A DNA stretch of 15,744 nt. It comes from DASSWG01 sp041689995. GTDB taxonomy: Bacteria; Bacteroidota; Bacteroidia; Flavobacteriales; Flavobacteriaceae. Shown here piece after piece: positions 1-7,926 of the stretch. The notes under the pieces are model-generated. The model was not told the origin of the DNA, did no database searches, and saw only the letters and a program-made list of their open reading frames with translations. The position numbers and the translations under genes were made by a program. Positions within the stretch are counted from its first letter, which is position 1. Every line of letters starts with the position of its first letter. The stretch is taken from positions 1 through 15,744 of the forward strand of contig JBDNFD010000008.1 in NCBI GenBank assembly GCA_041689995.1. Direction: 5' to 3'.

Positions 1-183
<183 letters not shown>

Positions 184-190
184 CGGTAGA

Positions 191-218
191 GGCTGTCAAA
201 AAAAAGACAGTCTTTTTT
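191..218 (+). terminator. Rho-independent terminator of the tRNA transcript
   Basis: The 7-bp stem GGCTGTC/GACAGTC (one G-T pair) encloses a loop of eight A and is followed directly by six T. It lies 7 bases after the tRNA 3' end. On the other strand the stem is not followed by a T run, so it is oriented for the tRNA and not for pheT. Confidence 0.8.
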
Positions 219-245
219 GTTTCTATAAACTACTTTTACCCCTTC

Positions 246-2669
246 TCAACGCAGCGTTGCTTTCAATTTGGTTTCAAATTCCGTTTGGAGTTTGCTCATT
301 ATTTTATCCACTTGTTTGTCAGTTAACGTCTTGTTTTCATCGGAAAAGATGAAACTGGCGGCGTAGCTTTTTTTGCCATCCGGAAGGTTCTTTCCTTCAT
401 ACACATCGAACAAGTTGATTTCCTTCAATAATCTTTTTTCACTTTGCCTTGCAATTTCTTCAATTTCCCCAAAGCTTAAAGCTTCATCTACCAATAGGGC
501 AAAATCCCTTCGTACCCTCGGAAACTTTTCGAGTGGGATGAATTTTGTTTTTTGCTTTTTTGCAAGTAGAAGGATTTCATCCCAAAATAAATCGGCAAAA
601 AGTACTTCTTTTTCAATATCGAAATATTTTGTGATACTTCTTTTCACCGGCCCAAACTCCGCCAATTTAGTTTTTTGAACATGGACTTGCAATTCTTCCG
701 CGAAGGATCCAGTTTGTATCGGGGAGAAGCTCGCTCCTTTTATTCCCAAGCCTTCCAAAATGCTGGCCAAACAGCCTTTCAAATAAAAGAAATCCACTTT
801 TTCGGAAGGTGTTTTCCAACTTTCAGGGCTGCGGTTTCCGGTCAATAAAAGCGTCAAATGCTTCTTTTCCGTGGTTCCGGTTTCTGTTTTGTGATAGGTT
901 TTTCCGAATTCAAAAAGTTTTAAATCACTGTTCTTCCGGTTCAGATTATACGAAATGGCCTCCAAACCTGAAAATAGCATGGATTGCCGCATAACGGCAA
1001 GATCTTGGCTTAGCGGATTTAAAAGATGGACGCTGTTTTCTTTGGCCAAACTTTCATCTAATGAAACATAGGATGCGGTGGTCAAGGAATTCGCCATCAT
1101 TTCATAAAATCCTTGAGCGACCAACTGATCGCCAATCGAATTTTGAAGTTTATGATCGTCGAATTTTGAAGAATTGGCGATAGAAGCATTCAGCTTTTTG
1201 GTGAAAGCTACATTGTTATAACCATAAACCCGCAAAATTTCTTCGATGACATCAATTTCTCGGTGCACGTCCACACGATACGCCGGAATATCCAATCCCA
1301 TTCCACTTTCCGTTACGTTTAGCACTCGGATTTCCAAGGATGCCAAAATGGATTTTATGGTGTTTTCTTCCAATTTTTGACCAATAAGTTTATTGATCTT
1401 GTCATAGGAAAGAAAAACTTGAAAGTCTTCGATTTTTTTGGGGTAGAAGTCATCTAAATCACTGCTCACATCGCCCCCGGCAATTTCCTGAATCAACAGG
1501 GCAACCCTTTTCAAGGCATAACCGGTAATATTGGGATCTACACCGCGTTCGAAACGAAAAGAGGCATCGGTGTTCAGGCCGTGTCTTTTAGCTGTTTTCC
1601 GAATGCTGACCGGATTAAAATAGGCGCTTTCAACAAAGATGGAAGTGGTGTTTTCTGTGATTCCAGTATTCAATCCGCCCAAAATCCCCGCAATGCACAA
1701 AGCTTTGTTGCCATCGCAAATCATAAGGTCTTTCTCGTTCAATTCGCGTTCCACGCCGTCCAGCGTGGTAAATTTTGTCCCTTGTGGTAAGGTTTTTACC
1801 ACTATTTTTTTATCGGCAATTTTTTCTGCATCGAAAGCATGAAGCGGTTGTCCGAGGCCGTGCATCACATAATTGGTGGCATCGACCACATTGTTTTTCG
1901 GAATAATTCCTATAGCTCGCAACCGGTTTTGCAACCACATTGGCGAGGCTTTTATTTTAATTCCCGAAATGGTGAGGCCACAATAGCGTGGCACCAGTTC
2001 ATTATTTTGAATTTCGATGGAGATTTTATTGCTCCGGTTTCCAATATGAAAATTCCCTATGGAAGGGGTTACCAAGTGAACATTTTGCTTTTTTTGTGCC
2101 ATCCCGGCTTTCAAATCGCGAGCCACGCCCCAGTGGCTCATTGCATCGGCACGGTTTGGGGTAAGTCCGATTTCAAAAACCTGATCATTCTCCACCTTGA
2201 AGATTTCCGTTAGTAAAGTGCCCGGTTTTATTTTCTTGTCCAAAACCATAATGCCGTCATGGCTTTTTCCCAATCCGAGTTCATCTTCGGCGCAAATCAT
2301 TCCATGACTTTCTTCCCCGCGTATTTTTCCTTTTTTAATTTTGAAAGCTTCCCCATTTTCGTCGTACAAAGTGGTGCCGATTGTTGCTATTGGAACTTTT
2401 TGTCCTTGTGCCACATTGGGAGCGCCACATACAATTTGAAGAATTTGCGGCCCAATATCGACAGTGGTGATTTTCAACCGGTCTGCATTTGGATGTGGCA
2501 AACAAGTGAGAATTTCCCCGACCACAATTCCTTTGAGGCCGCCTTTTACCGACTCGTAGGTTTCGATACCTTCCACTTCCAGTCCAAGGTCGGTCAACAG
2601 TTTTCCGATCTCTTCCGCCGGCCAATCGGTATTGATGAATTGTTGCAACCAGTTGTACGAAATTTTCAT
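246..2669 (-). CDS. pheT: Phenylalanine--tRNA ligase beta subunit
   Basis: PheT pairs with PheS in an alpha2-beta2 cytosolic enzyme that charges tRNA-Phe. The 807-residue product has the usual length and order. An N-terminal MKISYNWLQ segment is followed by the EMAP/OB-fold tRNA-binding domain (about 42-155, with HPNADRLKI at 59-67 and VCGAPNV at 80-86). Then comes EIGLTPNRAD (166-175), B3/B4 and B5 regions with DASFRFERGVDP, a catalytic-like core, and a C-terminal FDX-ACB anticodon-binding domain (about the last 95 residues, beginning near FPRVRRDFALLVDE). I chose the ATG at 2669. A TTG 27 bases upstream is in frame but falls inside a perfect -7 promoter element, and other PheT proteins start at MKISYNWL. 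pheS is not in the window, so the two subunits appear to be unlinked, as is common in this phylum. The FDX-ACB and OB domains look intact and I see no frameshift. Confidence 0.97.
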   Translation of the reverse strand: MKISYNWLQQFINTDWPAEEIGKLLTDLGLEVEGIETYESVKGGLKGIVVGEILTCLPHPNADRLKITTVDIGPQILQIVCGAPNVAQGQKVPIATIGTTLYDENGEAFKIKKGKIRGEESHGMICAEDELGLGKSHDGIMVLDKKIKPGTLLTEIFKVENDQVFEIGLTPNRADAMSHWGVARDLKAGMAQKKQNVHLVTPSIGNFHIGNRSNKISIEIQNNELVPRYCGLTISGIKIKASPMWLQNRLRAIGIIPKNNVVDATNYVMHGLGQPLHAFDAEKIADKKIVVKTLPQGTKFTTLDGVERELNEKDLMICDGNKALCIAGILGGLNTGITENTTSIFVESAYFNPVSIRKTAKRHGLNTDASFRFERGVDPNITGYALKRVALLIQEIAGGDVSSDLDDFYPKKIEDFQVFLSYDKINKLIGQKLEENTIKSILASLEIRVLNVTESGMGLDIPAYRVDVHREIDVIEEILRVYGYNNVAFTKKLNASIANSSKFDDHKLQNSIGDQLVAQGFYEMMANSLTTASYVSLDESLAKENSVHLLNPLSQDLAVMRQSMLFSGLEAISYNLNRKNSDLKLFEFGKTYHKTETGTTEKKHLTLLLTGNRSPESWKTPSEKVDFFYLKGCLASILEGLGIKGASFSPIQTGSFAEELQVHVQKTKLAEFGPVKRSITKYFDIEKEVLFADLFWDEILLLAKKQKTKFIPLEKFPRVRRDFALLVDEALSFGEIEEIARQSEKRLLKEINLFDVYEGKNLPDGKKSYAASFIFSDENKTLTDKQVDKIMSKLQTEFETKLKATLR

Positions 2670-2693
2670 AAAAATCCGGATTTTTTCGGTGGG

Positions 2694-2701
2694 CAAAGAT
2701 A
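2694..2701 (-). promoter_or_regulatory. -7 promoter element for pheT
   Basis: The minus strand reads TATCTTTG, a perfect match to the Bacteroidota -7 consensus TAnnTTTG recognised by the primary sigma factor. Transcription would begin about 5-7 bases downstream, leaving a leader of roughly 18-20 bases before the ATG at 2669. I see no clear TTTG -33 element at 19-21 bases upstream. The element overlaps the alternative TTG start and so supports the shorter PheT. Confidence 0.6.
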
Positions 2702-2834
2702 GCCAAAATCAATTCAGGATTTGGGGGAACGCATCCAGAATTTAACGATCTTTTATTTTTTTTTCACCTATTCAGTTCCTATTATTTCCTTGAGCCGGAT
2801 TAATAAATCACATAAACACGCGACTTGACTTTAT

Positions 2835-2864
2835 CCTGCAAGGTCTTTTTTTTGACCTTGTAGG
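2835..2864. repeat. Palindromic hairpin repeat (CAAGGTC type)
   Basis: The 11-bp stem CCTGCAAGGTC / GACCTTGTAGG (one G-T pair) encloses a loop of eight T. It sits in a divergent promoter region with no T tract after the stem on either strand, so a terminator role is unlikely. It looks like a dispersed intergenic palindrome; a second, related copy is at 2893-2932. Confidence 0.7.
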
Positions 2865-2892
2865 TTTGATTTACAACTAAGAAATAAACTTA

Positions 2893-2932
2893 CAAGCCTG
2901 CCTCGCCGTCAGGCAGGGTTTTTGAAACCTTG
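2893..2932. repeat. CAAGG-type hairpin interrupted by a 21-bp palindrome
   Basis: Bases 2897-2917 form a palindrome: CCTGCCT and AGGCAGG (7-bp stem) around the loop CGCCGTC. Left of it is CAAG and right of it GTTTTTGAAACCTTG. If the 21 bases are removed, the flanks join as CAAGGTTT-TTG-AAACCTTG, an 8-bp perfect hairpin of the same type as the one at 2835-2864. The simplest reading is that a small palindromic unit was inserted into an older palindrome. Confidence 0.6.
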
Positions 2933-3051
2933 GAATTTCAGAAAACCCTCACTTTTCGAAAAAAAAGTAACGTAAGCATAAATTATTCTTAAAATTTCGG
3001 TTTTTATCATAGATGAATTATAAAATTCGAATTCACCGCTTCATTTTATGC

Positions 3052-3059
3052 TACCTTTA
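3052..3059 (+). promoter_or_regulatory. Possible -7 promoter element for yceI
   Basis: TACCTTTA matches TAnnTTTG at all but the last base and lies 27 bases before the ATG at 3087, a normal leader length. No clear -33 TTTG is seen at the expected distance, so this is tentative. Confidence 0.35.
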
Positions 3060-3086
3060 AAACTTAAACAGAAAAATAAAAATAAT

Positions 3087-3629
3087 ATGGAATCCAACGA
3101 AAATAAAACGAAATGGACAATTGATCCCGCACATAGTGAGATGATGTTCAAAGTGAAACATTTGATGATCACCAATGTGAAAGGGGAATTTAGAAAATTT
3201 GATGCGCAAATCCTTTCCAACGGTGATGATTTCAGTGATGCTAAAATTACGGCAACAGTTGATACCTCTTCGGTTTTTACCAATAATACAGATCGGGACG
3301 AACATTTAAAAAGTACTGATTTTTTCGATTCGGAAAAACACGGTAAGCTACATTTTGAAAGTACCGAGGTGAAAAAAGTGGACAACGATAATTATAAGCT
3401 AAAGGGCGATTTGAGCATGAAAGGAAAGACCAAAGAAGTGACTTTGAATGTTGAATTTGGCGGAATTATGAAGGATCCGCAAGGAAATGAAAAAGCCGGA
3501 TTTTCGCTTAAAGGAAAGATAAACCGAAAAGATTGGGGCCTTAATTGGAATGCAAATTTGGAAGCTGGCGGTGTTTTGGTGAGTGATGAGGTGCGAATTA
3601 TGATCGAGGCGCAGTTTGTGAAAAAGTAG
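3087..3629 (+). CDS. YceI-family polyisoprenoid-binding-like protein
   Basis: The 180-residue protein has the hallmark YceI lipocalin-like beta-barrel motifs. These are WTIDPAHSEMMFKVKHLMIT with VKGEF (10-35), RDEHLKSTDFFD (70-81), and the C-terminal RKDWGLNWN...GGVLVSDEVRIMIE (147-174). Relatives bind isoprenoid quinones or polyprenyl lipids in the barrel. Unlike E. coli YceI there is no signal peptide, so this copy should be cytoplasmic. I chose the ATG at 3087: the in-frame ATG at 3048 would add a lysine-rich stretch and would place the start upstream of a plausible -7 element. It precedes a pirin gene by 20 bases on the same strand, and the two are probably cotranscribed. The substrate is unknown. 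The family call is firm; a role in quinone or redox homeostasis is inference from the neighbours. Confidence 0.93.
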   Translation: MESNENKTKWTIDPAHSEMMFKVKHLMITNVKGEFRKFDAQILSNGDDFSDAKITATVDTSSVFTNNTDRDEHLKSTDFFDSEKHGKLHFESTEVKKVDNDNYKLKGDLSMKGKTKEVTLNVEFGGIMKDPQGNEKAGFSLKGKINRKDWGLNWNANLEAGGVLVSDEVRIMIEAQFVKK

Positions 3630-3649
3630 GTATAAAATAGGATTATATC

Positions 3650-4528
3650 ATGCGAATAAAAAAGATTGAACTTGTCATATCGCCGCCCGCAGCACATTAT
3701 GTCGGAGACGGATTTCGGGTTCATAATTTCATTCCGAGCGGCTATCATCTGGATATGCAACGAATGGATCCGTTCATTTTACTGGATTACAATTCAAAAT
3801 TTCATTTTCCACCTTCCGAAAAACCAAAAGGCGTGGGCGTGCATCCGCATAAAGGTTTCGAAACGGTAACAATTGCCTACAAAGGTAAGGTGGCTCATCA
3901 CGACAGCAGTGGCGGAGGTGGCATTATTGGCGAAGGCGATGTGCAATGGATGACAGCCGCTTCGGGTGTTTTGCACAAAGAATATCACGAAGAAAATTTC
4001 AGCAAAACCGGAGGGGATTTCCAAATGGTGCAGTTGTGGGTGAACTTGCCCGCGGAACACAAGAAATCAAAACCCAAATACCAAGCAATTTCCCATCAAA
4101 ACGTGCACAAATATGAGCTTCCAGATAAGAATGGAACTATTGAAGTAATTGCCGGAAAATATAAAAATGTAGAAGGATCGGCTTTCACTTTCACACCGGT
4201 AAACCTTCAGAATGCGCGCTTGAAAAAGAATGCCCAAGCAGAATTTTCCTTTCCTGCACATTACAATACCGCTTTGTTGGTGATCGAAGGAAAAATAAAA
4301 GTGAACGGGGAAGAAATCTTGGACCAAGATTATTTGGCCTTATTTGAAAATGAAGGGGAAACATTCAGTATGGAAGCTTTGGAAGAAAGTGTGGTTCTGG
4401 TTCTAAGTGCGGAACCATTGAACGAACCCATCGCCGCACAAGGGCCATTTGTGATGAATACCCGAGAAGAATTGAAACGAGCTTTCGAGGATTTCAATTC
4501 CGGCAAGTTTGGATATTTGGCGGATTGA
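3650..4528 (+). CDS. Pirin family protein
   Basis: The 292-residue protein is a bicupin of the pirin family. The N-terminal cupin carries the metal-binding set: VHPHKGFETV (H65, H67) and VLHKEYHE (H109, E111), together with the conserved DVQWMTAASG (97-106). These match the Fe-binding His, His, His, Glu of characterised pirins. The C-terminal pirin domain runs from about 175 to 280 (FTFTPVNLQNA onwards). Pirins act as quercetin 2,3-dioxygenases or redox-sensing regulatory partners; which applies here cannot be read from the sequence. The gene starts 20 bases after the YceI gene. The next element downstream is a broken flavin reductase gene, so this was probably a three-gene redox operon. Confidence 0.94.
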   Translation: MRIKKIELVISPPAAHYVGDGFRVHNFIPSGYHLDMQRMDPFILLDYNSKFHFPPSEKPKGVGVHPHKGFETVTIAYKGKVAHHDSSGGGGIIGEGDVQWMTAASGVLHKEYHEENFSKTGGDFQMVQLWVNLPAEHKKSKPKYQAISHQNVHKYELPDKNGTIEVIAGKYKNVEGSAFTFTPVNLQNARLKKNAQAEFSFPAHYNTALLVIEGKIKVNGEEILDQDYLALFENEGETFSMEALEESVVLVLSAEPLNEPIAAQGPFVMNTREELKRAFEDFNSGKFGYLAD

Positions 4529-4568
4529 AAAATGAATGTATTATTTGACAAGGATTTTCATTAAGAAT

Positions 4569-4667
4569 ATGTACAAATTAAAAGTAATTATCGCCAGTAT
4601 CCGTCCGGAACAAAAAGGTTCGCTTGTGGCAGATTGGTTTTCCGTACATTTATTCTGTTGCTTTTGA
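4569..4667 (+). pseudogene. 5' remnant of an NAD(P)H-dependent FMN reductase-like gene
   Basis: From the ATG at 4569 the sequence reads MYKLKVIIASIRPEQKGSLV then ADWF. This resembles the start of the flavodoxin-fold NADPH-dependent FMN reductase/quinone reductase family: a first beta strand, then the flavin-phosphate-binding SxRxxxxG..vAdW segment. After about residue 24 (base 4640) the similarity ends. Eight unrelated codons follow and a TGA at 4665. Normal members are about 170-190 residues, so more than 85% is missing. A dispersed repeat lies just downstream, suggesting repeat-linked deletion. Such reductases can sit next to pirin genes, which supports this being the lost third gene of the yceI-pirin operon. 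The identification rests on about 24 residues only. Confidence 0.65.
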
Positions 4668-4712
4668 GATTGGCGTAATCTGCGCATATTGATCTGCGAA
4701 TATCAGCGAGAA

Positions 4713-4793
4713 AAACCACGAAGTCGCAAAGAATAATTGTCGTAAAGAATCGCTTTGTGCCCGTTGCGCTACCTTTGCGCACTTTGCGGTTAA
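4713..4793. repeat. Dispersed CTTTGCG-type inverted repeat
   Basis: The left arm AAACCACGAAGTCGCAAAG (4713-4731) is an imperfect inverted copy of the right arm (4773-4793, CTTTGCG...CTTTGCGGTTAA). The CTTTGTG...CTTTGCGGTTAA half (4753-4793) recurs at 8573-8614. This looks like the non-coding repeats scattered between genes in many Bacteroidota genomes. It encodes no believable protein. Confidence 0.7.
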
Positions 4794-4887
4794 AATATTT
4801 GAATCGAAACGAATAAATCAAGAACCGCAATGGGAAAATTACCGTAATTTTATGGCCTTGTCTGCAACTGTGGAATTTATTGAAAAA

Positions 4888-6975
4888 ATGAAAAACCCCT
4901 TACTTCTTTTACTTTTAATCCTTACTTTTCCGCTATTTTCGCAACAAAATCAAGTTGTGGATTTTATCAGAGCCGATGCCGCGGTTGAATTATTTCCCTC
5001 AGAAAAAATGCTTAAAGGCAAGGTTCAATATGAATTTAAAATATTTCAACAGACCGATTCCATTTATTTAGATGCTAAAAACATGGTTTTTTCACCTTCG
5101 GGGAAATCAACAAATAAAATCAAATTGTCTTCCACAGATGAAAAATTGTGGCTGATTTATCCTTTTGAAACTGGAAAAACTTATAAAGTCGAATTTTTAT
5201 ACTCGGCCAAACCTTCCCGTACAATGTATTTTGTGGGTTGGGAAGATTCGGGAAGCAATCAAATTTGGACGCAGGGCCAAGGCAAAAAAACCTCTTATTG
5301 GCTACCAAGTATCGACGATTTGAACAAAAAGATTGAATTCGATTTATCCATTTCCGCACCGAAGGAATATGAAGTGATCGCTAACGGGATTTTAAAAAAC
5401 AAAACGAAACTCTCAGATTCCGTTACCACTTGGAATTTCGATATGGAACATCCCATGAGCAGCTATTTAGTAGCGCTGGCCGTGGGCAAATACAGTTCTA
5501 AAAACATTTTTTCTGAAAGCGGGGTTCCTATTAAATTGTTTTATGAACCGAAAGATTCGCTGAAAGTGGAACCGACTTATCGCCACTCAAAAGAGATTTT
5601 TGATTTTTTGGAAAATGAAATCGGGGTTGCTTTTCCCTGGCAGGATTATAAACAAGTGCCGGTGCGCGATTTTTTGTATGCCGGAATGGAAAACACGACC
5701 TTGACTATTTTTGCCGAAGCTTTTGTTATCGATTCCACGGCATTCATCGATCGAAATTTTGTAAATGTGAACGCGCATGAACTTGCGCATCAATGGTTTG
5801 GCGATTATGTGACCCAAGCTTCCGATGCCGATCATTGGCTGCAGGAAGGTTTTGCGACCTATTATGCCTTATTGGCGGAAAGGCAGATTTTTGGCGATGA
5901 TTATTATTATTTCAAACTGTACCAAACCGCGGAACAATTGAAATCGCAAAGTGATGAAGGCAAAGGCGAATCTTTGTTGAACCCGAAAGCGAGTTCGTTG
6001 ACATTCTATCAGAAAGGGGCGTGGGCGCTACATATTTTGCGCGAGAAAATTGGAAACGATGCTTTTCGAAAAGCGGTGAAAAATTATTTGGAGAAAAACC
6101 CTTATAAAAATGTCACTACCGCCGATTTTATTTTGGAAGCCGAAAAGAGTAGCGGGATGGATCTTTTCGGCTTTGAAAAAAACTGGTTGCAACAAACCGC
6201 ATTTCAGGCAGATGAAGCGCTAGCATCATTGCGAAAATCAACTTTTATGGTTTCGTTTTTGAATCTTGCGGCAATGCGTGAAAGTGATTTTCAGGATAAA
6301 AAACAGAATTTGTCCGAGGCTTTAAATTTTCCGGTGAACGATTATTTAGGGCAAGAAGCCGTTCAGCAGTTGTCGAAAGAAGCTTTTTCAAAAGAAATTT
6401 TACCGCTCTATAAAAAAGCATTTGCCTCGGAAAATATATTGGTTCGGCAAGCGATAATTACTTTTACCGAAAATATTCCCAAGGAATTGCAGCCGGAATA
6501 TGAATCTTTGTTGAAAGATGATTCTTATTTCACAAAAGAAAAAGCACTTTTATTGTTATGGCTGAATTTTCAAGAAAAGCAAAGCACCTATCTCGATGCC
6601 ACCGAGGGAATTGAAGGTTTTCCGGATAAGAACGTAGAATTGCTTCGGTTGACGCTGAATTTGGTCACCCCGAATTATCACCCCGAAAAGAAGAAAGCTG
6701 TTTTTAAGAAATTATCTGCTTATACTTCCCCTGAATTTGCCTATCCAATCCGCGAGAATGCCTTTGGTTATTTGTATCAAATCAATACTTTTACCGCACA
6801 AAATTATAAGGATTTGTTGCAAGGTTGTGTTCATCCGGTATGGCGGTTCCAAAAATTTTGTCGGGAACTTTTGGATGAATTATTGGAAGATGCCGATCAT
6901 CGGGAAAATTTAAAAAATATCTTGGAGGGGTTTCCGCAAAATCAACAGCAAATTTTAAACGAAAAACTGAACTGA
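4888..6975 (+). CDS. Secreted M1 family zinc metallopeptidase (aminopeptidase)
   Basis: The 695-residue protein is an M1 (gluzincin) aminopeptidase. It starts with a signal peptide (about 1-19, KN-LLLLLL-ILTF-LFSQ) without a lipobox, so it is periplasmic or extracellular. An N-terminal beta domain is followed by the exopeptidase motif AGMEN (265-269), the zinc site HELAHQWF (297-304) with the third ligand E320 in WLQEGFATYY, and the catalytic tyrosine in FYQKGAWAL (about Y374). A helical C-terminal domain fills the rest. All catalytic residues are present. I chose the ATG at 4888; an ATG 36 bases upstream would put 12 extra residues before the signal peptide. It removes N-terminal amino acids from peptides, probably for nutrition. 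The patatin gene starts 2 bases after its stop, so the two are likely translationally coupled. Confidence 0.95.
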   Translation: MKNPLLLLLLILTFPLFSQQNQVVDFIRADAAVELFPSEKMLKGKVQYEFKIFQQTDSIYLDAKNMVFSPSGKSTNKIKLSSTDEKLWLIYPFETGKTYKVEFLYSAKPSRTMYFVGWEDSGSNQIWTQGQGKKTSYWLPSIDDLNKKIEFDLSISAPKEYEVIANGILKNKTKLSDSVTTWNFDMEHPMSSYLVALAVGKYSSKNIFSESGVPIKLFYEPKDSLKVEPTYRHSKEIFDFLENEIGVAFPWQDYKQVPVRDFLYAGMENTTLTIFAEAFVIDSTAFIDRNFVNVNAHELAHQWFGDYVTQASDADHWLQEGFATYYALLAERQIFGDDYYYFKLYQTAEQLKSQSDEGKGESLLNPKASSLTFYQKGAWALHILREKIGNDAFRKAVKNYLEKNPYKNVTTADFILEAEKSSGMDLFGFEKNWLQQTAFQADEALASLRKSTFMVSFLNLAAMRESDFQDKKQNLSEALNFPVNDYLGQEAVQQLSKEAFSKEILPLYKKAFASENILVRQAIITFTENIPKELQPEYESLLKDDSYFTKEKALLLLWLNFQEKQSTYLDATEGIEGFPDKNVELLRLTLNLVTPNYHPEKKKAVFKKLSAYTSPEFAYPIRENAFGYLYQINTFTAQNYKDLLQGCVHPVWRFQKFCRELLDELLEDADHRENLKNILEGFPQNQQQILNEKLN

Positions 6976-6977
6976 AT

Positions 6978-7880
6978 ATGCGCGCATTGGTAATATCGGG
7001 AGGAGGGAGCAAAGGAGCTTATGCCGGCGGTGTAGCACAACATTTGATCCAAGAGCAAGGCAAAAAATACGATTTATTACTGGGATCTTCCACCGGAAGT
7101 TTATTGATTCCTCATTTGTCCCTTGGGAAAGTGGAAAAGCTGCACCGAATTTATACCAATGTGAACCAAAATAGCATTTTTAGTCTAAATCCCTTTGTGA
7201 CTCGGAAAAAGGGTAATCGGGAATATGTGACCATCAACTATTTCAATACGCTGCTTCAATTTCTCAAAAAGAAGCGCACATTCGGCGAAAGTAGAAATCT
7301 GCGAAAAACCATTCGCAAAGATTTTTCCAAACAAGAATTTTTGGCAGCCAAGAATTTGGTGAAAGATATTGTGGTCACGGTTTCCAATTTGACCAAAAAT
7401 CAGGTGGAATATAAATCCATCAACGATTTTGACTATGACGAATTTTGTGATTGGGTATGGATTTCGTGCAATTATGTGCCTTTTATGAGCTTGGTGACCC
7501 TGAACGGTTGCGAATATGCCGACGGCGGATTTGGTTGTTTGGTGCCAATTCGGGAAGCAATAAAGCGCGGTGCCACCGAGGTTGATGCCGTTATTTTGGA
7601 ATCGGAAAATATGGAGCAAAACAAGGTTTTGGGAAAAAATCCTTTTTCCTTGATGGTGAACCTTTTCGGATTTATGTGGGACCAAGTGCGTTATCACAAT
7701 GTGATGGAAGGGCAGTTGGCCGCGTTGAACAAAGATGTGGTTCTCAATTTATATTATACGCCCAGCCGTTTGACGGAAAACTCCCTTATTTTCAACAAGA
7801 AATTAATGACAAATTGGTGGCAACAGGGATTTGATTATGCTGCCGAAAAATATAAATCCCAGTTGGAAAACGATCTATAG
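6978..7880 (+). CDS. Patatin-like phospholipase
   Basis: The 300-residue protein has the complete patatin signature: the oxyanion-hole motif SGGGSKGAYAGG (7-18), the nucleophile elbow GSSTG (36-40, S38), and the catalytic aspartate in the DGG motif EYADGG (D182). These form the Ser-Asp dyad of patatin lipid acyl hydrolases. There is no signal peptide, so it should act in the cytoplasm or at the inner face of the membrane. Bacterial members range from house-keeping lipases to phospholipase effectors, and nothing here marks this one as an effector or a CBASS protein. Its start lies 2 bases after the stop of the M1 peptidase gene. It converges on the next gene with a 46-base gap and no obvious terminator. 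Confidence 0.92.
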   Translation: MRALVISGGGSKGAYAGGVAQHLIQEQGKKYDLLLGSSTGSLLIPHLSLGKVEKLHRIYTNVNQNSIFSLNPFVTRKKGNREYVTINYFNTLLQFLKKKRTFGESRNLRKTIRKDFSKQEFLAAKNLVKDIVVTVSNLTKNQVEYKSINDFDYDEFCDWVWISCNYVPFMSLVTLNGCEYADGGFGCLVPIREAIKRGATEVDAVILESENMEQNKVLGKNPFSLMVNLFGFMWDQVRYHNVMEGQLAALNKDVVLNLYYTPSRLTENSLIFNKKLMTNWWQQGFDYAAEKYKSQLENDL

Positions 7881-7926
7881 TTTGAATAGCTTCATTTTTT
7901 GCCAACTTACAAATTATACCATCAAT

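Larger units (their letters stand above)
2702..3086. other. Divergent intergenic region, pheT / yceI
   Basis: This non-coding stretch lies between two diverging genes. It is AT-rich, with T runs at 2750-2764. It holds two hairpin-forming repeats (2835-2864 and 2893-2932, listed separately) and a weak -7 element near the yceI start. I see no credible reading frame in it. Confidence 0.7.
4529..4887. other. Intergenic region with gene remnant and dispersed repeat
   Basis: These 359 bases between the pirin and the M1 peptidase hold no intact gene. They contain the first codons of a lost FMN reductase-like gene (4569-4667), then repeat-like sequence with ATCTGCG motifs (4675-4705) and the CTTTGCG inverted repeat at 4713-4793. 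The last 90 bases are AT-rich leader, with TAATTTTA at 4845-4852 as a weak -7 candidate for the peptidase gene. Confidence 0.7.

Noticed and set aside
191..218. Terminator serving pheT on the minus strand
   Set aside because: On that strand the stem is followed by TCTACC and not a T run; it fits only the tRNA transcript.
2694..2696. Upstream TTG start for PheT giving nine extra residues
   Set aside because: It lies within a perfect TAnnTTTG -7 element on the same strand, and PheT proteins normally begin at MKISYNWL.
2835..2864. Rho-independent terminator
   Set aside because: The T run is in the loop, not after the stem, and the hairpin lies between two divergent genes where no transcript should end.
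4588..4830. Minus-strand reading frame of 80 codons
   Set aside because: It runs across the gene remnant and the CTTTGCG repeat; the product is basic and cysteine-containing with no domain, typical of translated repeat DNA.
7185..7697. Minus-strand reading frame of 170 codons inside the patatin gene
   Set aside because: It is fully antisense to a gene with intact catalytic motifs and has no recognisable domain or start signals.
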